A stretch of 19,534 nucleotides of DNA from positions 1 through 19,534 of the forward strand of contig JAYEJT010000043.1 of the NCBI GenBank assembly GCA_034660675.1. The letters are read 5' to 3'. Each line of letters begins with the position of its first letter. Within the stretch, counting starts at the first letter, position 1. The translations under genes and the position numbers were made by a program. The notes beneath the pieces are model-generated. The model ran no database searches and had not been told where the DNA came from. It was given only the letters and a program-made list of their open reading frames with translations. Source of the DNA: CG03 sp034660675 (lineage in GTDB: Bacteria; CG03). Below are positions 6,988-14,817 of the stretch, one piece after another.

Positions 6988-8713
6988 GGGAAACGTTCCT
7001 CCGGCTTCTTATGACCTGCTGAAGCTCATCCAGCGATCTCGTGTTCAGCACGTCTTTTTTTTCGCAGCCGGAACGGCGGAGATTCATAAGGCCGTATCTC
7101 ATATTGTCCATGTGATGGAGAGCATGACTGTCGGTACCGAGAGAAAGTGTCACCCCCTTTCCCATTGCCATCCTGATATGATCTTCTTTAAGATCCCGCC
7201 TGTCCGGAAAAGCATTCACCTCTAAAATAATTTTTTTGGCTGCGGCCTTATCCGTAATCTTTTCCATATCCAGCGCGAGAGGGGGCCTCTTCCCTATGAG
7301 CCTCGCCGTCGGATGAGCCAGAATATCAAGATAGGGATTATCCATGGCTGTCAGCACTCTCCTGTTAAGCTCTTCAGGACTCTGCTTAAAAGCCGAGTGT
7401 ATAGCGCCCAGACAAATATCAAGACCCTTCAGAATTTTGTCTGGATAATCCAGCTTCCCGTCGGGAAGAATATCCACTTCGGCGCCGAAAAGAATTCTGA
7501 CGGGGGATGTTTTATTCAGATGCTCTATCTCCTTCTTTTTCTTCATCAGCGTTTTTATGCTTAGGCCCCGCGCTATCCTCAGACTCACAGAATGATCACA
7601 AACAGCTATCCATTCATAGCCCAGCTCCGCGGCGCGCGCGGCAAGGCCCCTTATCTGAACGGCTCCGTCAGAATAAACGCTGTGAAGGTGAAGATCTCCT
7701 TTTATGTCTTTTAATTCCACAAGTTCCGGCAGGGCATTTCTTCCGGCCGTCTCGATCTCGCCCCTGTTCTCCCGCAGTTCGGGCGGAATAAACTGAAGCC
7801 CAAGCCGCCCGTAAATTTCCGACTCCTTTTTTCCGGCGGCATATTTTTCAGTTTTTTGTTCGTACAAACCGTATTCATTCAGCGTGAGGCCTTTCTTCAG
7901 CGCGAGCTTTCTTAAAGCTATGTTGTGCTCTTTGCTTCCCGTAAAGTAAAGCATGGCGGCGGCGCGTGAGGTTTCGTCGACAACCCTCAAATCAATCCGC
8001 ACATCACCCTCGACGTAAACACTCGCTTTTGCAGGGCCTTCGGCAATCACTTTTTCCACGCCCTGAATTTTGACAAATGTGTCTGTAATTTTTTCAGGCT
8101 CATCCGAAACAGCCAGCAGATCAATGTCCCCTATTGTTTCACAGCCTCTGCGCACGCTGCCGCAGACAAACGCCTCCCTGCAGTTTTTATCCTTCCTTAA
8201 AACGTCCAGAAATTCTTCTGCCATGTTTTCAGCTGTAGACATAAGCAGCCTGCCGTCCATGCGGTTGGCAATTTCCAAACCCCTGGCAATGTTCGCCGTG
8301 TTTTTCTCTCCCATCCCGGGCAGAGCCGCCAGTTCCCCGCGGCGGACGGCTATGTCAAGACCTCTCATCGTTTTCACACCGAGCTTTTCGTATATCAGCC
8401 TTATTTTAACGGGGCCGAGCCCGGGCACCTTTAACATTTCCAGAAGGCCGCGGGGCACTTCTTTCCTGAGTTCTTCAAGTTTTGTTATTTTTCCGGCGCT
8501 TAAATATTGTTGTATTTTCCCGGCTATGCCTTTGCCTATTCCGTCTATTTTTTCAAGATTGCCGGAAAGATAATATTCTTCTATGTCGCGATCAAGATTT
8601 TCTATTGTTTCAGCCGCTTTTTCGTAGCTCCTGATTTTAAAACTGTTTTCTCCCTTGATTTCCAGAAGATGAACCATCTCCGTGAATTTTTCGGCTATTT
8701 CTTTGTTCTTCAT
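6980..8713 (-). CDS. polX: DNA polymerase X family protein with PHP domain
   Basis: Bacterial PolX is a gap-filling repair polymerase of about 570 aa, and this protein has 577. An N-terminal 8-kDa-like domain and helix-hairpin-helix motifs (IDGIGKGIAGKI near 56, VPGLGPVKI near 96, LPGMGEKNTANI near 131) bind DNA. The nucleotidyltransferase core has GSVRR at 185-189 with catalytic D196 and D198 and a third acidic residue, D241, in RIDLRVV. The C-terminal PHP phosphoesterase domain starts at GDLHLHSVYSDG (H342, H344). It retains CDHS, GAEVDIL, HPTARLIGKR and GTDSHALHH, so the metal-binding 3'-5' exonuclease and AP-endonuclease type activities are likely intact. The ATG at 8713 lies nine bases from the 3' end of tRNA-Arg. 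The only purine-rich ribosome-binding candidate, GAGGG at 8728-8724, is inside the tRNA acceptor stem. Confidence 0.95.
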   Translation of the reverse strand: MKNKEIAEKFTEMVHLLEIKGENSFKIRSYEKAAETIENLDRDIEEYYLSGNLEKIDGIGKGIAGKIQQYLSAGKITKLEELRKEVPRGLLEMLKVPGLGPVKIRLIYEKLGVKTMRGLDIAVRRGELAALPGMGEKNTANIARGLEIANRMDGRLLMSTAENMAEEFLDVLRKDKNCREAFVCGSVRRGCETIGDIDLLAVSDEPEKITDTFVKIQGVEKVIAEGPAKASVYVEGDVRIDLRVVDETSRAAAMLYFTGSKEHNIALRKLALKKGLTLNEYGLYEQKTEKYAAGKKESEIYGRLGLQFIPPELRENRGEIETAGRNALPELVELKDIKGDLHLHSVYSDGAVQIRGLAARAAELGYEWIAVCDHSVSLRIARGLSIKTLMKKKKEIEHLNKTSPVRILFGAEVDILPDGKLDYPDKILKGLDICLGAIHSAFKQSPEELNRRVLTAMDNPYLDILAHPTARLIGKRPPLALDMEKITDKAAAKKIILEVNAFPDRRDLKEDHIRMAMGKGVTLSLGTDSHALHHMDNMRYGLMNLRRSGCEKKDVLNTRSLDELQQVIRSRRNVSRD

Positions 8714-8721
8714 ATTTTTTC

Positions 8722-8795
8722 TGCCCTCGTCCCGATTCGAACGGGAAACCTTCTCCTTCGCAGGGAGACGCTCTATCCATTTGCGCTACGAGGGC
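8722..8795 (-). tRNA. tRNA-Arg (GCG)
   Basis: This is a clear cloverleaf on the minus strand. The acceptor stem is GCCCTCG (8795-8789) with CGAGGGC (8729-8723). The D-arm is GCGCAAATGGATAGAGC, with the A20 arginine identity base. The anticodon stem TCTCC/GGAGA encloses the loop CTGCGAA, giving anticodon GCG (reads CGC/CGU). The T-arm is TCCCG-TTCGAAT-CGGGA, and the discriminator is A at 8722. CCA is not encoded, unlike the tRNA-Pro in the same window. Most bacteria read CGN with an ACG (inosine-modified) tRNA, so a G34 arginine tRNA is noteworthy. It lies 19 bases after the rho stop and just before polX. Confidence 0.93.
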
Positions 8796-8797
8796 TT

Positions 8798-8826
8798 AAA
8801 AAAAATGCGGTTCGTTACGACTGCAT
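8798..8826 (-). terminator. Weak hairpin plus T8 run at the end of rho
   Basis: Minus-strand bases 8826-8805 can form ATGC/GCAT with an inner TCG-TAA-CGA stem around the rho stop codon, followed by eight T at 8805-8798. The stem is short and interrupted, so termination would be partial at best. It could attenuate read-through from rho into tRNA-Arg and polX. Confidence 0.3.
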
Positions 8827-10221
8827 GGATTTCAAAAACTGCTCATTTGAAGAAGTTTTTTTCATTTTGTCCACGATAAACTCCATGGCTTCAACATGAT
8901 CGGTGCGGGTGAGAAGTTTTCTGAGAATCCACACTTTGTTGAGCACTTCCTCGCTTAAAAGCAGCTCCTCTTTTCTCGTGCCGCTCTTTGTTATGTCTAT
9001 GGTCGGGAAAACCCTCTTATCGGTGAGATCGCGGCAAAGATTTATTTCCATATTTCCCGTTCCTTTGAATTCCTCGAATATGACCTCGTCCATCCTTGAA
9101 CCCGTGTCTATAAGAGCGGTGGCGATTATTGTGAGGCTTCCTCCGTCAACAACGCTTCGCGCCTGCCCGAAAAATTTTTTCGGTTTCTGCAAAGCGCTTG
9201 ACTCAAGACCACCCGACATGACCCTTCCCGAAGAAGGCGCCTGCGCGTTGTGCGCGCGGGCAAGGCGGGTCAAAGAGTCAAGAAGTATCACAACATCCTT
9301 TCCCATTTCCACCAGGCGTTTCGCCTTTTCAATAACCATCTCCGACACCTGTACGTGACGGGAGGGGCTTTCGTCAAAAGTGGAGGCCACAACCTCCGCC
9401 TTTACGCTCATTCTCATGTCCGTTACTTCCTCGGGCCTCTCGTCTATGAGCAAACATATCAGAGTCACATCAGGATGATTCTCCGTGATGCCGTTGGCTA
9501 TGGCCTGGAGCAGCATTGTTTTTCCCGTCCGCGGAGGCGCCACTATCAGGCCTCTCTGCCCCTTACCTATGGGCGTGAGCAGATCCATAACTCTGCCCGA
9601 TATCCCTTTCCTGTCCGTTTCAAGCTTAATTTGTTCATTGGGATACTGCGGCATGAGTTTGTCAAAAGAAATCCTTTGCATAGCTTCTTCGGGTTTCATC
9701 TCATTGACCGCCACTATGTTGTTCATGGCATAATATTTTTCCCTGTTCACCGAAGGGTGTTTGCAATAACCTTTAAGCAAATCGCCTGTCCTGAGCCGAA
9801 GTTTTTTTATGAGCATCGGCGCAATATAAACATCCTCATTGGAAGGGAGATAGCTGTTTTCGGCAGCCCGCAGAAACCCGAAACCGTCCGGCAGAATCTC
9901 AAGATAACCTTCTTTTTCCTCTTTTGGATAATCCCCCTCTGCATTCTGTCCGCCGTTATTGTTACGCCCGCGGGGACTGCGCGCGTGATAACCGTTACCT
10001 TTTACATGGAATGGCTTCTGCCTGACAGCTTCGTCCGGGTTCCCGGGCGCAGACCCGGAAACACCGGCTGATTGATCTTCTCCGGCTGAAATTTTTAAAA
10101 TGGCTTCCGTGAGTTCATGTTTTTTCATCCGCGCGCTGTTTTTCACGCCCTGCTCAACCGCCGCCTCTTTCAGTTCAGGCAGTTTCATTTCCTTCAATTT
10201 CTCTTCAGTGTAAATAGACAT
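8815..10221 (-). CDS. rho: Transcription termination factor Rho
   Basis: Rho is the hexameric RNA-dependent ATPase that ends untranslated transcripts. The 468-aa protein has an N-terminal Rho_N helical domain (about 5-45) and a polar, Gly/Asn/Arg-rich insertion (about 48-100, RGRNNNGG). The cold-shock RNA-binding domain begins at GYLEILPDGFGFLR. The ATPase carries a Walker A at 228-235 (APPRTGKT), a Walker B at about 310-315 (VVILLD), the LIDERPEEV segment and the Q/R-loop region LESSALQKPKKFFGQAR. The start is ATG at 10221 with GGAGG four bases upstream (10230-10226). It heads the minus-strand gene train and has a strong promoter with a long leader. This suits rho autoregulation as known in E. 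coli, although the mechanism here is inferred. Confidence 0.98.
   Translation of the reverse strand: MSIYTEEKLKEMKLPELKEAAVEQGVKNSARMKKHELTEAILKISAGEDQSAGVSGSAPGNPDEAVRQKPFHVKGNGYHARSPRGRNNNGGQNAEGDYPKEEKEGYLEILPDGFGFLRAAENSYLPSNEDVYIAPMLIKKLRLRTGDLLKGYCKHPSVNREKYYAMNNIVAVNEMKPEEAMQRISFDKLMPQYPNEQIKLETDRKGISGRVMDLLTPIGKGQRGLIVAPPRTGKTMLLQAIANGITENHPDVTLICLLIDERPEEVTDMRMSVKAEVVASTFDESPSRHVQVSEMVIEKAKRLVEMGKDVVILLDSLTRLARAHNAQAPSSGRVMSGGLESSALQKPKKFFGQARSVVDGGSLTIIATALIDTGSRMDEVIFEEFKGTGNMEINLCRDLTDKRVFPTIDITKSGTRKEELLLSEEVLNKVWILRKLLTRTDHVEAMEFIVDKMKKTSSNEQFLKSMQS
8845..8873 (-). promoter_or_regulatory. Possible internal promoter for tRNA-Arg inside rho
   Basis: The minus strand has TGGACA (8873-8868), a 17-bp spacer and TCAAAT (8850-8845). 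This would start transcription about 40-45 bases before tRNA-Arg. It lies inside coding sequence, so chance is a real alternative. Confidence 0.22.
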
Positions 10222-10415
10222 TTTTCCTCCATAACAGGGTCAGAGTCTGACTTCAGTTTATTATGCCGCTTTCCGGGGCCAACCCGATATACCGCATTTT
10301 TTATGTTTTGCCCTCTTCTCTTTTTTTGGAATTCCCAATAAGTCCGTACCCGGGAAACAACCTCCGGATCACTACATTATAAATTTGCCGGCGATTATTA
10401 TTCCTTTGGTGGCTC
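10222..10415 (-). promoter_or_regulatory. Long rho leader with a possible short peptide frame and a palindrome
   Basis: From the predicted start site near 10409 the rho message would carry about 188 nt of leader. Within it are a second -10-like TATAAT (10381-10376), a 14-codon frame at 10297-10253 (MRYIGLAPESGIIN, no good ribosome-binding site), and a perfect palindrome GTCAGAgTCTGAC at 10239-10251 just upstream of the rho ribosome-binding site. I recognise no known riboswitch. A regulatory role, for example autogenous attenuation, is inferred from length and position only. Confidence 0.35.
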
Positions 10416-10444
10416 ATCCTATCAACATTTTTTTTTCGTGTCAA
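10416..10444 (-). promoter_or_regulatory. Strong sigma-70-type promoter of rho
   Basis: The minus strand reads TTGACA (10444-10439), exactly 17 bp, then TAGGAT (10421-10416) with an upstream TG at the extended -10 position. The spacer contains nine consecutive A (10436-10428), an unusual feature that could change spacer length by slippage or bend the DNA. Confidence 0.7.
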
Positions 10445-10518
10445 TAAGCAATCGGTGAATTATTGCCAGATTAAATCCAAGCTACTCCTGGGTTTTGCCA
10501 TAGGCGCCGGCGGCACGT
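10445..10518. other. Spacer between glgP and the rho promoter
   Basis: No gene is seen. A GC-rich partial inverted repeat (GCCGCCGGCGCC-type, about 10502-10515) follows the glgP stop without a T-run, so it is not a convincing intrinsic terminator. Confidence 0.3.
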
Positions 10519-13038
10519 TCAGGATTTTATTTTAACAGGAAGCGCACTCCATATCTCCGCAGCATACTCCTTCACCGCCCGGTCACTGGAAAAATAACCC
10601 ATGTTAGCCATATTTAAAAGCGCTTTTTTCTGCCACGCGAGCTTATCGCTAAAATCATTATTGAGTTGATAGGTCTTTGTGAGATAATCCTTAATATCCG
10701 CGAGCAGAAAATATCTGTCCGGCTCGCCGCCGCCGTAACCAAAAAGCAGTGAATCATACAAAGGTTTAAACAAATCCTTATCCCCGCCGGCCAACACACC
10801 CGACCGGAGCATATCAACCGCGGCTTTTATTTCGGGAGAAGACTCATAAATTTCACGGGGGTCATAAGAGCACTCCTCTGTTTTTTCTTTTATCTGCTCC
10901 GCGTTAAGACCGAAAATATATATGTTGTCCGCCCCCACATGTTCTAAAATTTCTATGTTCGCACCGTCAAGGGTGCCGAGAGTCAGAGCGCCGTTGATCG
11001 CGAATTTCATGTTGCCGGTGCCGGACGCTTCCGTTCCGGCCATTGACACCTGCTCTGAAACATCGCTGGCCGGTATAATCTTCTCGGCAAGCGACACCCC
11101 GTAATTCGGCAGGAAAACAACTTTTATTTTTCCGTTTATGCCCGCATCATTATTAACCAGCCCGGCAACACTGTTGATGAACTTTATAATAAGTTTTGCC
11201 ATTGTGTATCCCGGCGCCGATTTTCCGGAAAAAATAAATGTGACGGGCGAAACCAGAGAAGACGGGTCCTTCTTAATCCTGTTATACATAACAAGAATCC
11301 TCAAAGCGTTTAAAAACTGCCTTTTGTATTCGTGAATCCTCTTCACCTGCGAATCAAAGACGGATTCAGGATTCACTTCCACCCCGCATTCTTTCTTTAT
11401 ATATTCCGCCAGTTTCTTTTTGTTATCAAGTTTTATGTTGTATAAATTTATCAGTGTTTCTCTGTCCTCGGCAAACTTCAGCAGACCGGTAATTTGAGAG
11501 AAATCCGTTATCCACCCGTCCCCTATTTTTGCCCTTATAAGACGGGAGAGATAATGGTTGGCCACAAGAAGCCAGCGCCTCTGCGTTATGCCGTTTGTCT
11601 TGTTACTGAATTTCTCCGGACACAATTCATAGAAATCTTTAAAAACTTCTTTTTTCAAAATTTCGGTGTGCAGCTTTGCTACGCCATTCACCGAATGAGA
11701 ACCGATAATCGCAAGATTCGCCATTCTGATATATTTTTCCCCGTCGCCGCCAACCATTGACATGCAGTTGACTTTCATGTGATCTCCGGGATACTTGATC
11801 CGCAGCTCACCGAGAAAAAGCCTGTTTATTTCATAAATAATCTGCAGATGCCTGGGTAAAACCGTCTCAAAAAGATTCAGCGACCATTTCTCAATGGCTT
11901 CCTGCATAACCGTGTGATTGGTAAAAGCAAAAGTTTTGCGGGTTATTTCCCATGCCTCAGCCCATTTCAAACCGTAAACATCCACGAACAAACGCATGAG
12001 TTCCGGTATCCCCAGAGCCGGATGCGTGTCATTGAGCTGTATTGCAACCTTATCCGCGAACCTGTCAAAATTATCGTAAGTTTTACGATAACGTCTTATA
12101 ATGTCCTGCAGCGTGGCCGCCACAAAAAAATATTCCTGTTTGAAGCGCAGCTCTTTACCTTCGTAAATATCATCGTTGGGATAAAGAACTTTTGAAATAT
12201 TTTCCTGGCAGTTTTTATCTTCCACCGCTTTGATATAATCCCCGTGATTGAATATGCGCAGATCAAACTGATTTGAAGAACGGGCAGACCAGAGCCTGAG
12301 CGTGTTCACCGTGTGGCTGCCGTAACCTATAATCGGAATATCATGGGGGATGGCGAGAACATCCCGCGTGTTTTTCCATGAAAAACGCACCCGGCCGAAC
12401 TCATCTTTTTCGGCAACGCTTTTTCCGTAAAACTGAACATTAATGGCGTATTCCGGCCTTTCTATTTCCCATGGCGAACCGAATTTCAGCCATTCGTCAG
12501 GCGCTTCTATCTGAAAACCGTTCTGAATTACCTGTTTGAATATCCCGAATTCATAATGAAGGCCATAGCCGTAAGCCGGCAAACCGAGTGTAGCCATAGA
12601 ATCCAGATAGCAGGCCGCAAGCCGTCCCAGACCGCCGTTACCGAGCCCCGCATCAGGCTCAAGCTCCAGAAGTTTCGTAAAATCATTGCCTGCTTTCTTT
12701 ATGACATATTTCACCTCGTCTATGAGATTGAGATTTATTACATTGTTCAGCAGTGCACGGCCCAGAAGAAACTCAAGCGAAAGATAATAAACCCTTTTCA
12801 CATTCTGGTTGTAATAACTCTGCTGTGTCTTTGACCACCTCTCAACGATCCTGTCACGCACCGCGTAGCAGAGACTCATGTATTTGTCGTAATCCGTCGC
12901 CGAAAATTCGTCTTTCGCGCGGGTGTATCTCATGTGATTTCTGATGGACAGCCTCAGGGCCGACGAATCCATACGCTTTCTGTAATTTTTTACAAGATCG
13001 TCCTGTATCTCTTTTTTCTTTTTTTCTTCTTCTGTCAT
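10519..13038 (-). CDS. glgP: Glycogen/starch/maltodextrin phosphorylase
   Basis: This is a pyridoxal-phosphate enzyme that releases glucose-1-phosphate from alpha-1,4-glucans. At 839 aa it matches the full family length (about 800-850). Conserved blocks are NGGLGRLAACYLDSMATLG near 133-152, GYGLHYEFGIF, QLNDTHPALGIPELMRL near 334-350, TNHTVMQEA, NGITQRRWL, KRIHEYKRQFLN near 566-577 and the PLP site TEASGTGNMKFAINGA with the Schiff-base lysine at about 678. The first 25 residues are charged and resemble no eukaryotic regulatory phosphorylation segment. The ATG at 13038 has only a weak purine stretch (CGGAAG) before it, but an excellent promoter lies 36 bases upstream. It implies a stored or imported alpha-glucan; no glycogen synthase or branching enzyme is in view. 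Confidence 0.97.
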   Translation of the reverse strand: MTEEEKKKKEIQDDLVKNYRKRMDSSALRLSIRNHMRYTRAKDEFSATDYDKYMSLCYAVRDRIVERWSKTQQSYYNQNVKRVYYLSLEFLLGRALLNNVINLNLIDEVKYVIKKAGNDFTKLLELEPDAGLGNGGLGRLAACYLDSMATLGLPAYGYGLHYEFGIFKQVIQNGFQIEAPDEWLKFGSPWEIERPEYAINVQFYGKSVAEKDEFGRVRFSWKNTRDVLAIPHDIPIIGYGSHTVNTLRLWSARSSNQFDLRIFNHGDYIKAVEDKNCQENISKVLYPNDDIYEGKELRFKQEYFFVAATLQDIIRRYRKTYDNFDRFADKVAIQLNDTHPALGIPELMRLFVDVYGLKWAEAWEITRKTFAFTNHTVMQEAIEKWSLNLFETVLPRHLQIIYEINRLFLGELRIKYPGDHMKVNCMSMVGGDGEKYIRMANLAIIGSHSVNGVAKLHTEILKKEVFKDFYELCPEKFSNKTNGITQRRWLLVANHYLSRLIRAKIGDGWITDFSQITGLLKFAEDRETLINLYNIKLDNKKKLAEYIKKECGVEVNPESVFDSQVKRIHEYKRQFLNALRILVMYNRIKKDPSSLVSPVTFIFSGKSAPGYTMAKLIIKFINSVAGLVNNDAGINGKIKVVFLPNYGVSLAEKIIPASDVSEQVSMAGTEASGTGNMKFAINGALTLGTLDGANIEILEHVGADNIYIFGLNAEQIKEKTEECSYDPREIYESSPEIKAAVDMLRSGVLAGGDKDLFKPLYDSLLFGYGGGEPDRYFLLADIKDYLTKTYQLNNDFSDKLAWQKKALLNMANMGYFSSDRAVKEYAAEIWSALPVKIKS

Positions 13039-13073
13039 GTCTTCCGCCTTTCCCTCATCCTCAATTTGACGCT

Positions 13074-13102
13074 ATTTTATGATTCTCCGGGACGATTGTC
13101 AA
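13074..13102 (-). promoter_or_regulatory. Sigma-70-type promoter of glgP
   Basis: The minus strand reads TTGACA (13102-13097), 17 bp, TAAAAT (13079-13074). Transcription would begin near 13067, giving a leader of about 28 nt and independent expression of glgP from argS. Confidence 0.75.
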
Positions 13103-13201
13103 CCGCGGAATCTCTGATATGCGCATGACTGTAATAACGCACGGCTCCCTAAGAAATGGACACAAACAAAAGAAAGAAGTTAGACTGCGCTGCAATCATC
13201 A

Positions 13202-13223
13202 CCGGAAATCACATTTTTTCCGG
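13202..13223 (-). terminator. Stem-loop across the argS stop codon
   Basis: CCGGAAA (13202-13208) and TTTCCGG (13217-13223) form a perfect 7-bp stem with an 8-base loop spanning the argS stop. No T-run follows on the minus strand, so this may stabilise an RNA 3' end or act with Rho rather than terminate alone. Confidence 0.3.
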
Positions 13224-14753
13224 CGCGGATATTCCGAGAAGTTCCAGCCCCTTCTTCACCGTGCCCCTCACCCTTCCGGATAGAAACAGCCGCTGAGCCG
13301 AAAGAACCGGCTCAGAGATATCAAGCACTTTATTGCGGTCGTAATACCCATGAAAGAGCGAACATAGCTCCATGAGATAAGCCGTTATGTGATGAGGCGC
13401 CCTTTCCGATGATGCCAGAGCAACCCTATCGGTAAATTCGCATATTTTCTTTATAATAGCCCTGGCCTCCTCCCCCGTCAGATCTCCGCAGGGAGCGGCT
13501 TTTATCCCCAGCCCGGCAGCTTTTTCAAATATGGAGCAGATTCTGGCGTGCGCATACTGAAGATAATACACCGGATTTTTGCTGGAATGTTCTTTTGCCA
13601 GTTCCAGATCAAAATCAAGCTGCGCGTCGCCCTTTCGGGAAACAAGAAAAAAACGCACCGCATCCGCCCCCACTTCATCAACGACATCGTCAGCAAGAAG
13701 AAAAGTGCCGTCCCTTTTTGACATTTTGAGCATCTCTTCGCCGCGTTTTAAACGCACGAGCTGATAAAGTATCATTTCAAGCTTTTCGGAGTTTCGTCCG
13801 AGAAGCTCCACCGCGCTTTTGAGTCGGTTAACATAACCGTGATGATCCGCCCCCCATATGTTTATACAGACATCAGCTTCGCTGAATTTTTCATCGTGAT
13901 ACGCGATATCCGAAAGAAAATAAGTGGGTTCGCCGTCTTTTTTGTAAAGCACCCTGTTTTTGTCGTCGCGATCAGTAACGTTGAGCCACACCGCCCCCTC
14001 TTTTTCAAAAACGGCATTCTTTTTTTTCAATTTTTCGATGGTTTTCGCCACAATCCCCCCGTCATAAAGTTTTTTTTCGCTGTAGAACACGTCAAAAGTT
14101 ATACCAAGTTTTCCGAGAGTAGCCTTTATGCCGCCGAGAATCCGCCCCACAGCCAGCGTCTTGATATTCTCTATGTTGTCACCGGATGAAATATCTTCTG
14201 CTATCCCGTCCACACAATCTCCCGCATAGCCGCCCTCAGGCGGCGGCAGCTTGTCTTTGGCAGCAAGAACGGATTCTCCCAAAAGCTGCACCTGACGGCC
14301 GCGGTCATTAACATAATAATGCGTTATCACATCATGCCCCGTAAATCTGAAAATACGGGCAAGGGCGTCCCCCATAACGGCCCCTCTCAAATGGCCTATG
14401 TGAAGAGGCCCCGTGGGATTAGCGGAGACAAATTCTATCAGTATTTTTTCTTTGCCGCGCGGGAAAACCTTCTCTCCGCCGTTAAGCATTTTTACAAGCG
14501 ACTTCATTCCGAGCTTCATGTTGACAAAAGGCATCAGCACCTTCACTTCTTCGAAAAGGCCTGTTTTTTCAAGCGCGGCGCACAGATCATCCGCCGCCTT
14601 TTTCTTATTTCTGACCGCCATTTTCACAGCGGCATTTGTGGCATAATCACACGCCGTGAATTCAGGCGCCGTCATCACATCAAAATCACCCGTCAATTCC
14701 GCGCCCAGGGCATCCAACGCCCCGCGGACAGTTTCTCTTATAAAATCAAGCAT
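13209..14753 (-). CDS. argS: Arginyl-tRNA synthetase
   Basis: ArgRS charges tRNA-Arg with arginine in an ATP-dependent, tRNA-requiring class I reaction. The 514-aa protein has an N-terminal Add1-like domain (about 1-85), the block FVSANPTGPLHIGHLRGA with the HIGH motif at 118-121, YYVNDRGRQVQLLG, the GADHHGYV block near 301, and a KMSKR motif at 343-347. The C-terminal DALR anticodon-binding domain starts near YLQYAHARICSIF. It is somewhat shorter than many ArgRS (550-590 aa), with no missing catalytic motif. The ATG at 14753 is preceded by AGGGAG five bases upstream. It is divergent from the lipid-kinase gene and shares its promoter region. Confidence 0.97.
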   Translation of the reverse strand: MLDFIRETVRGALDALGAELTGDFDVMTAPEFTACDYATNAAVKMAVRNKKKAADDLCAALEKTGLFEEVKVLMPFVNMKLGMKSLVKMLNGGEKVFPRGKEKILIEFVSANPTGPLHIGHLRGAVMGDALARIFRFTGHDVITHYYVNDRGRQVQLLGESVLAAKDKLPPPEGGYAGDCVDGIAEDISSGDNIENIKTLAVGRILGGIKATLGKLGITFDVFYSEKKLYDGGIVAKTIEKLKKKNAVFEKEGAVWLNVTDRDDKNRVLYKKDGEPTYFLSDIAYHDEKFSEADVCINIWGADHHGYVNRLKSAVELLGRNSEKLEMILYQLVRLKRGEEMLKMSKRDGTFLLADDVVDEVGADAVRFFLVSRKGDAQLDFDLELAKEHSSKNPVYYLQYAHARICSIFEKAAGLGIKAAPCGDLTGEEARAIIKKICEFTDRVALASSERAPHHITAYLMELCSLFHGYYDRNKVLDISEPVLSAQRLFLSGRVRGTVKKGLELLGISAPEKM

Positions 14754-14769
14754 TTTATCTCCCTAAAGT

Positions 14770-14798
14770 TTTACCATCACAGTTTTATATTCTATAAT
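14770..14798 (+). promoter_or_regulatory. Promoter of the lipid-kinase gene
   Basis: The plus strand has TTTACC (14770-14775), 17 bp, TATAAT (14793-14798). The ATG at 14810 follows the -10 by only 11 bases, so the 5' leader would be about 5 nt and cannot hold a ribosome-binding site. Confidence 0.6.
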
Positions 14799-14817
14799 AA
14801 AACCGCATTATGCTCAA
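14789..14817 (-). promoter_or_regulatory. Promoter of argS, overlapping the divergent one
   Basis: The minus strand has TTGAGC (14817-14812, inside the first codons of the lipid kinase), 17 bp, TAGAAT (14794-14789). The leader would be about 28 nt and includes the AGGGAG ribosome-binding site. Its -10 overlaps the -10 of the opposing promoter. Confidence 0.5.

Noticed and set aside
9250..10071. Plus-strand frame of 273 codons opposite rho
   Set aside because: It is antisense to a highly conserved rho gene, rich in His/Arg/Phe with no recognisable domain, as expected of a shadow frame.
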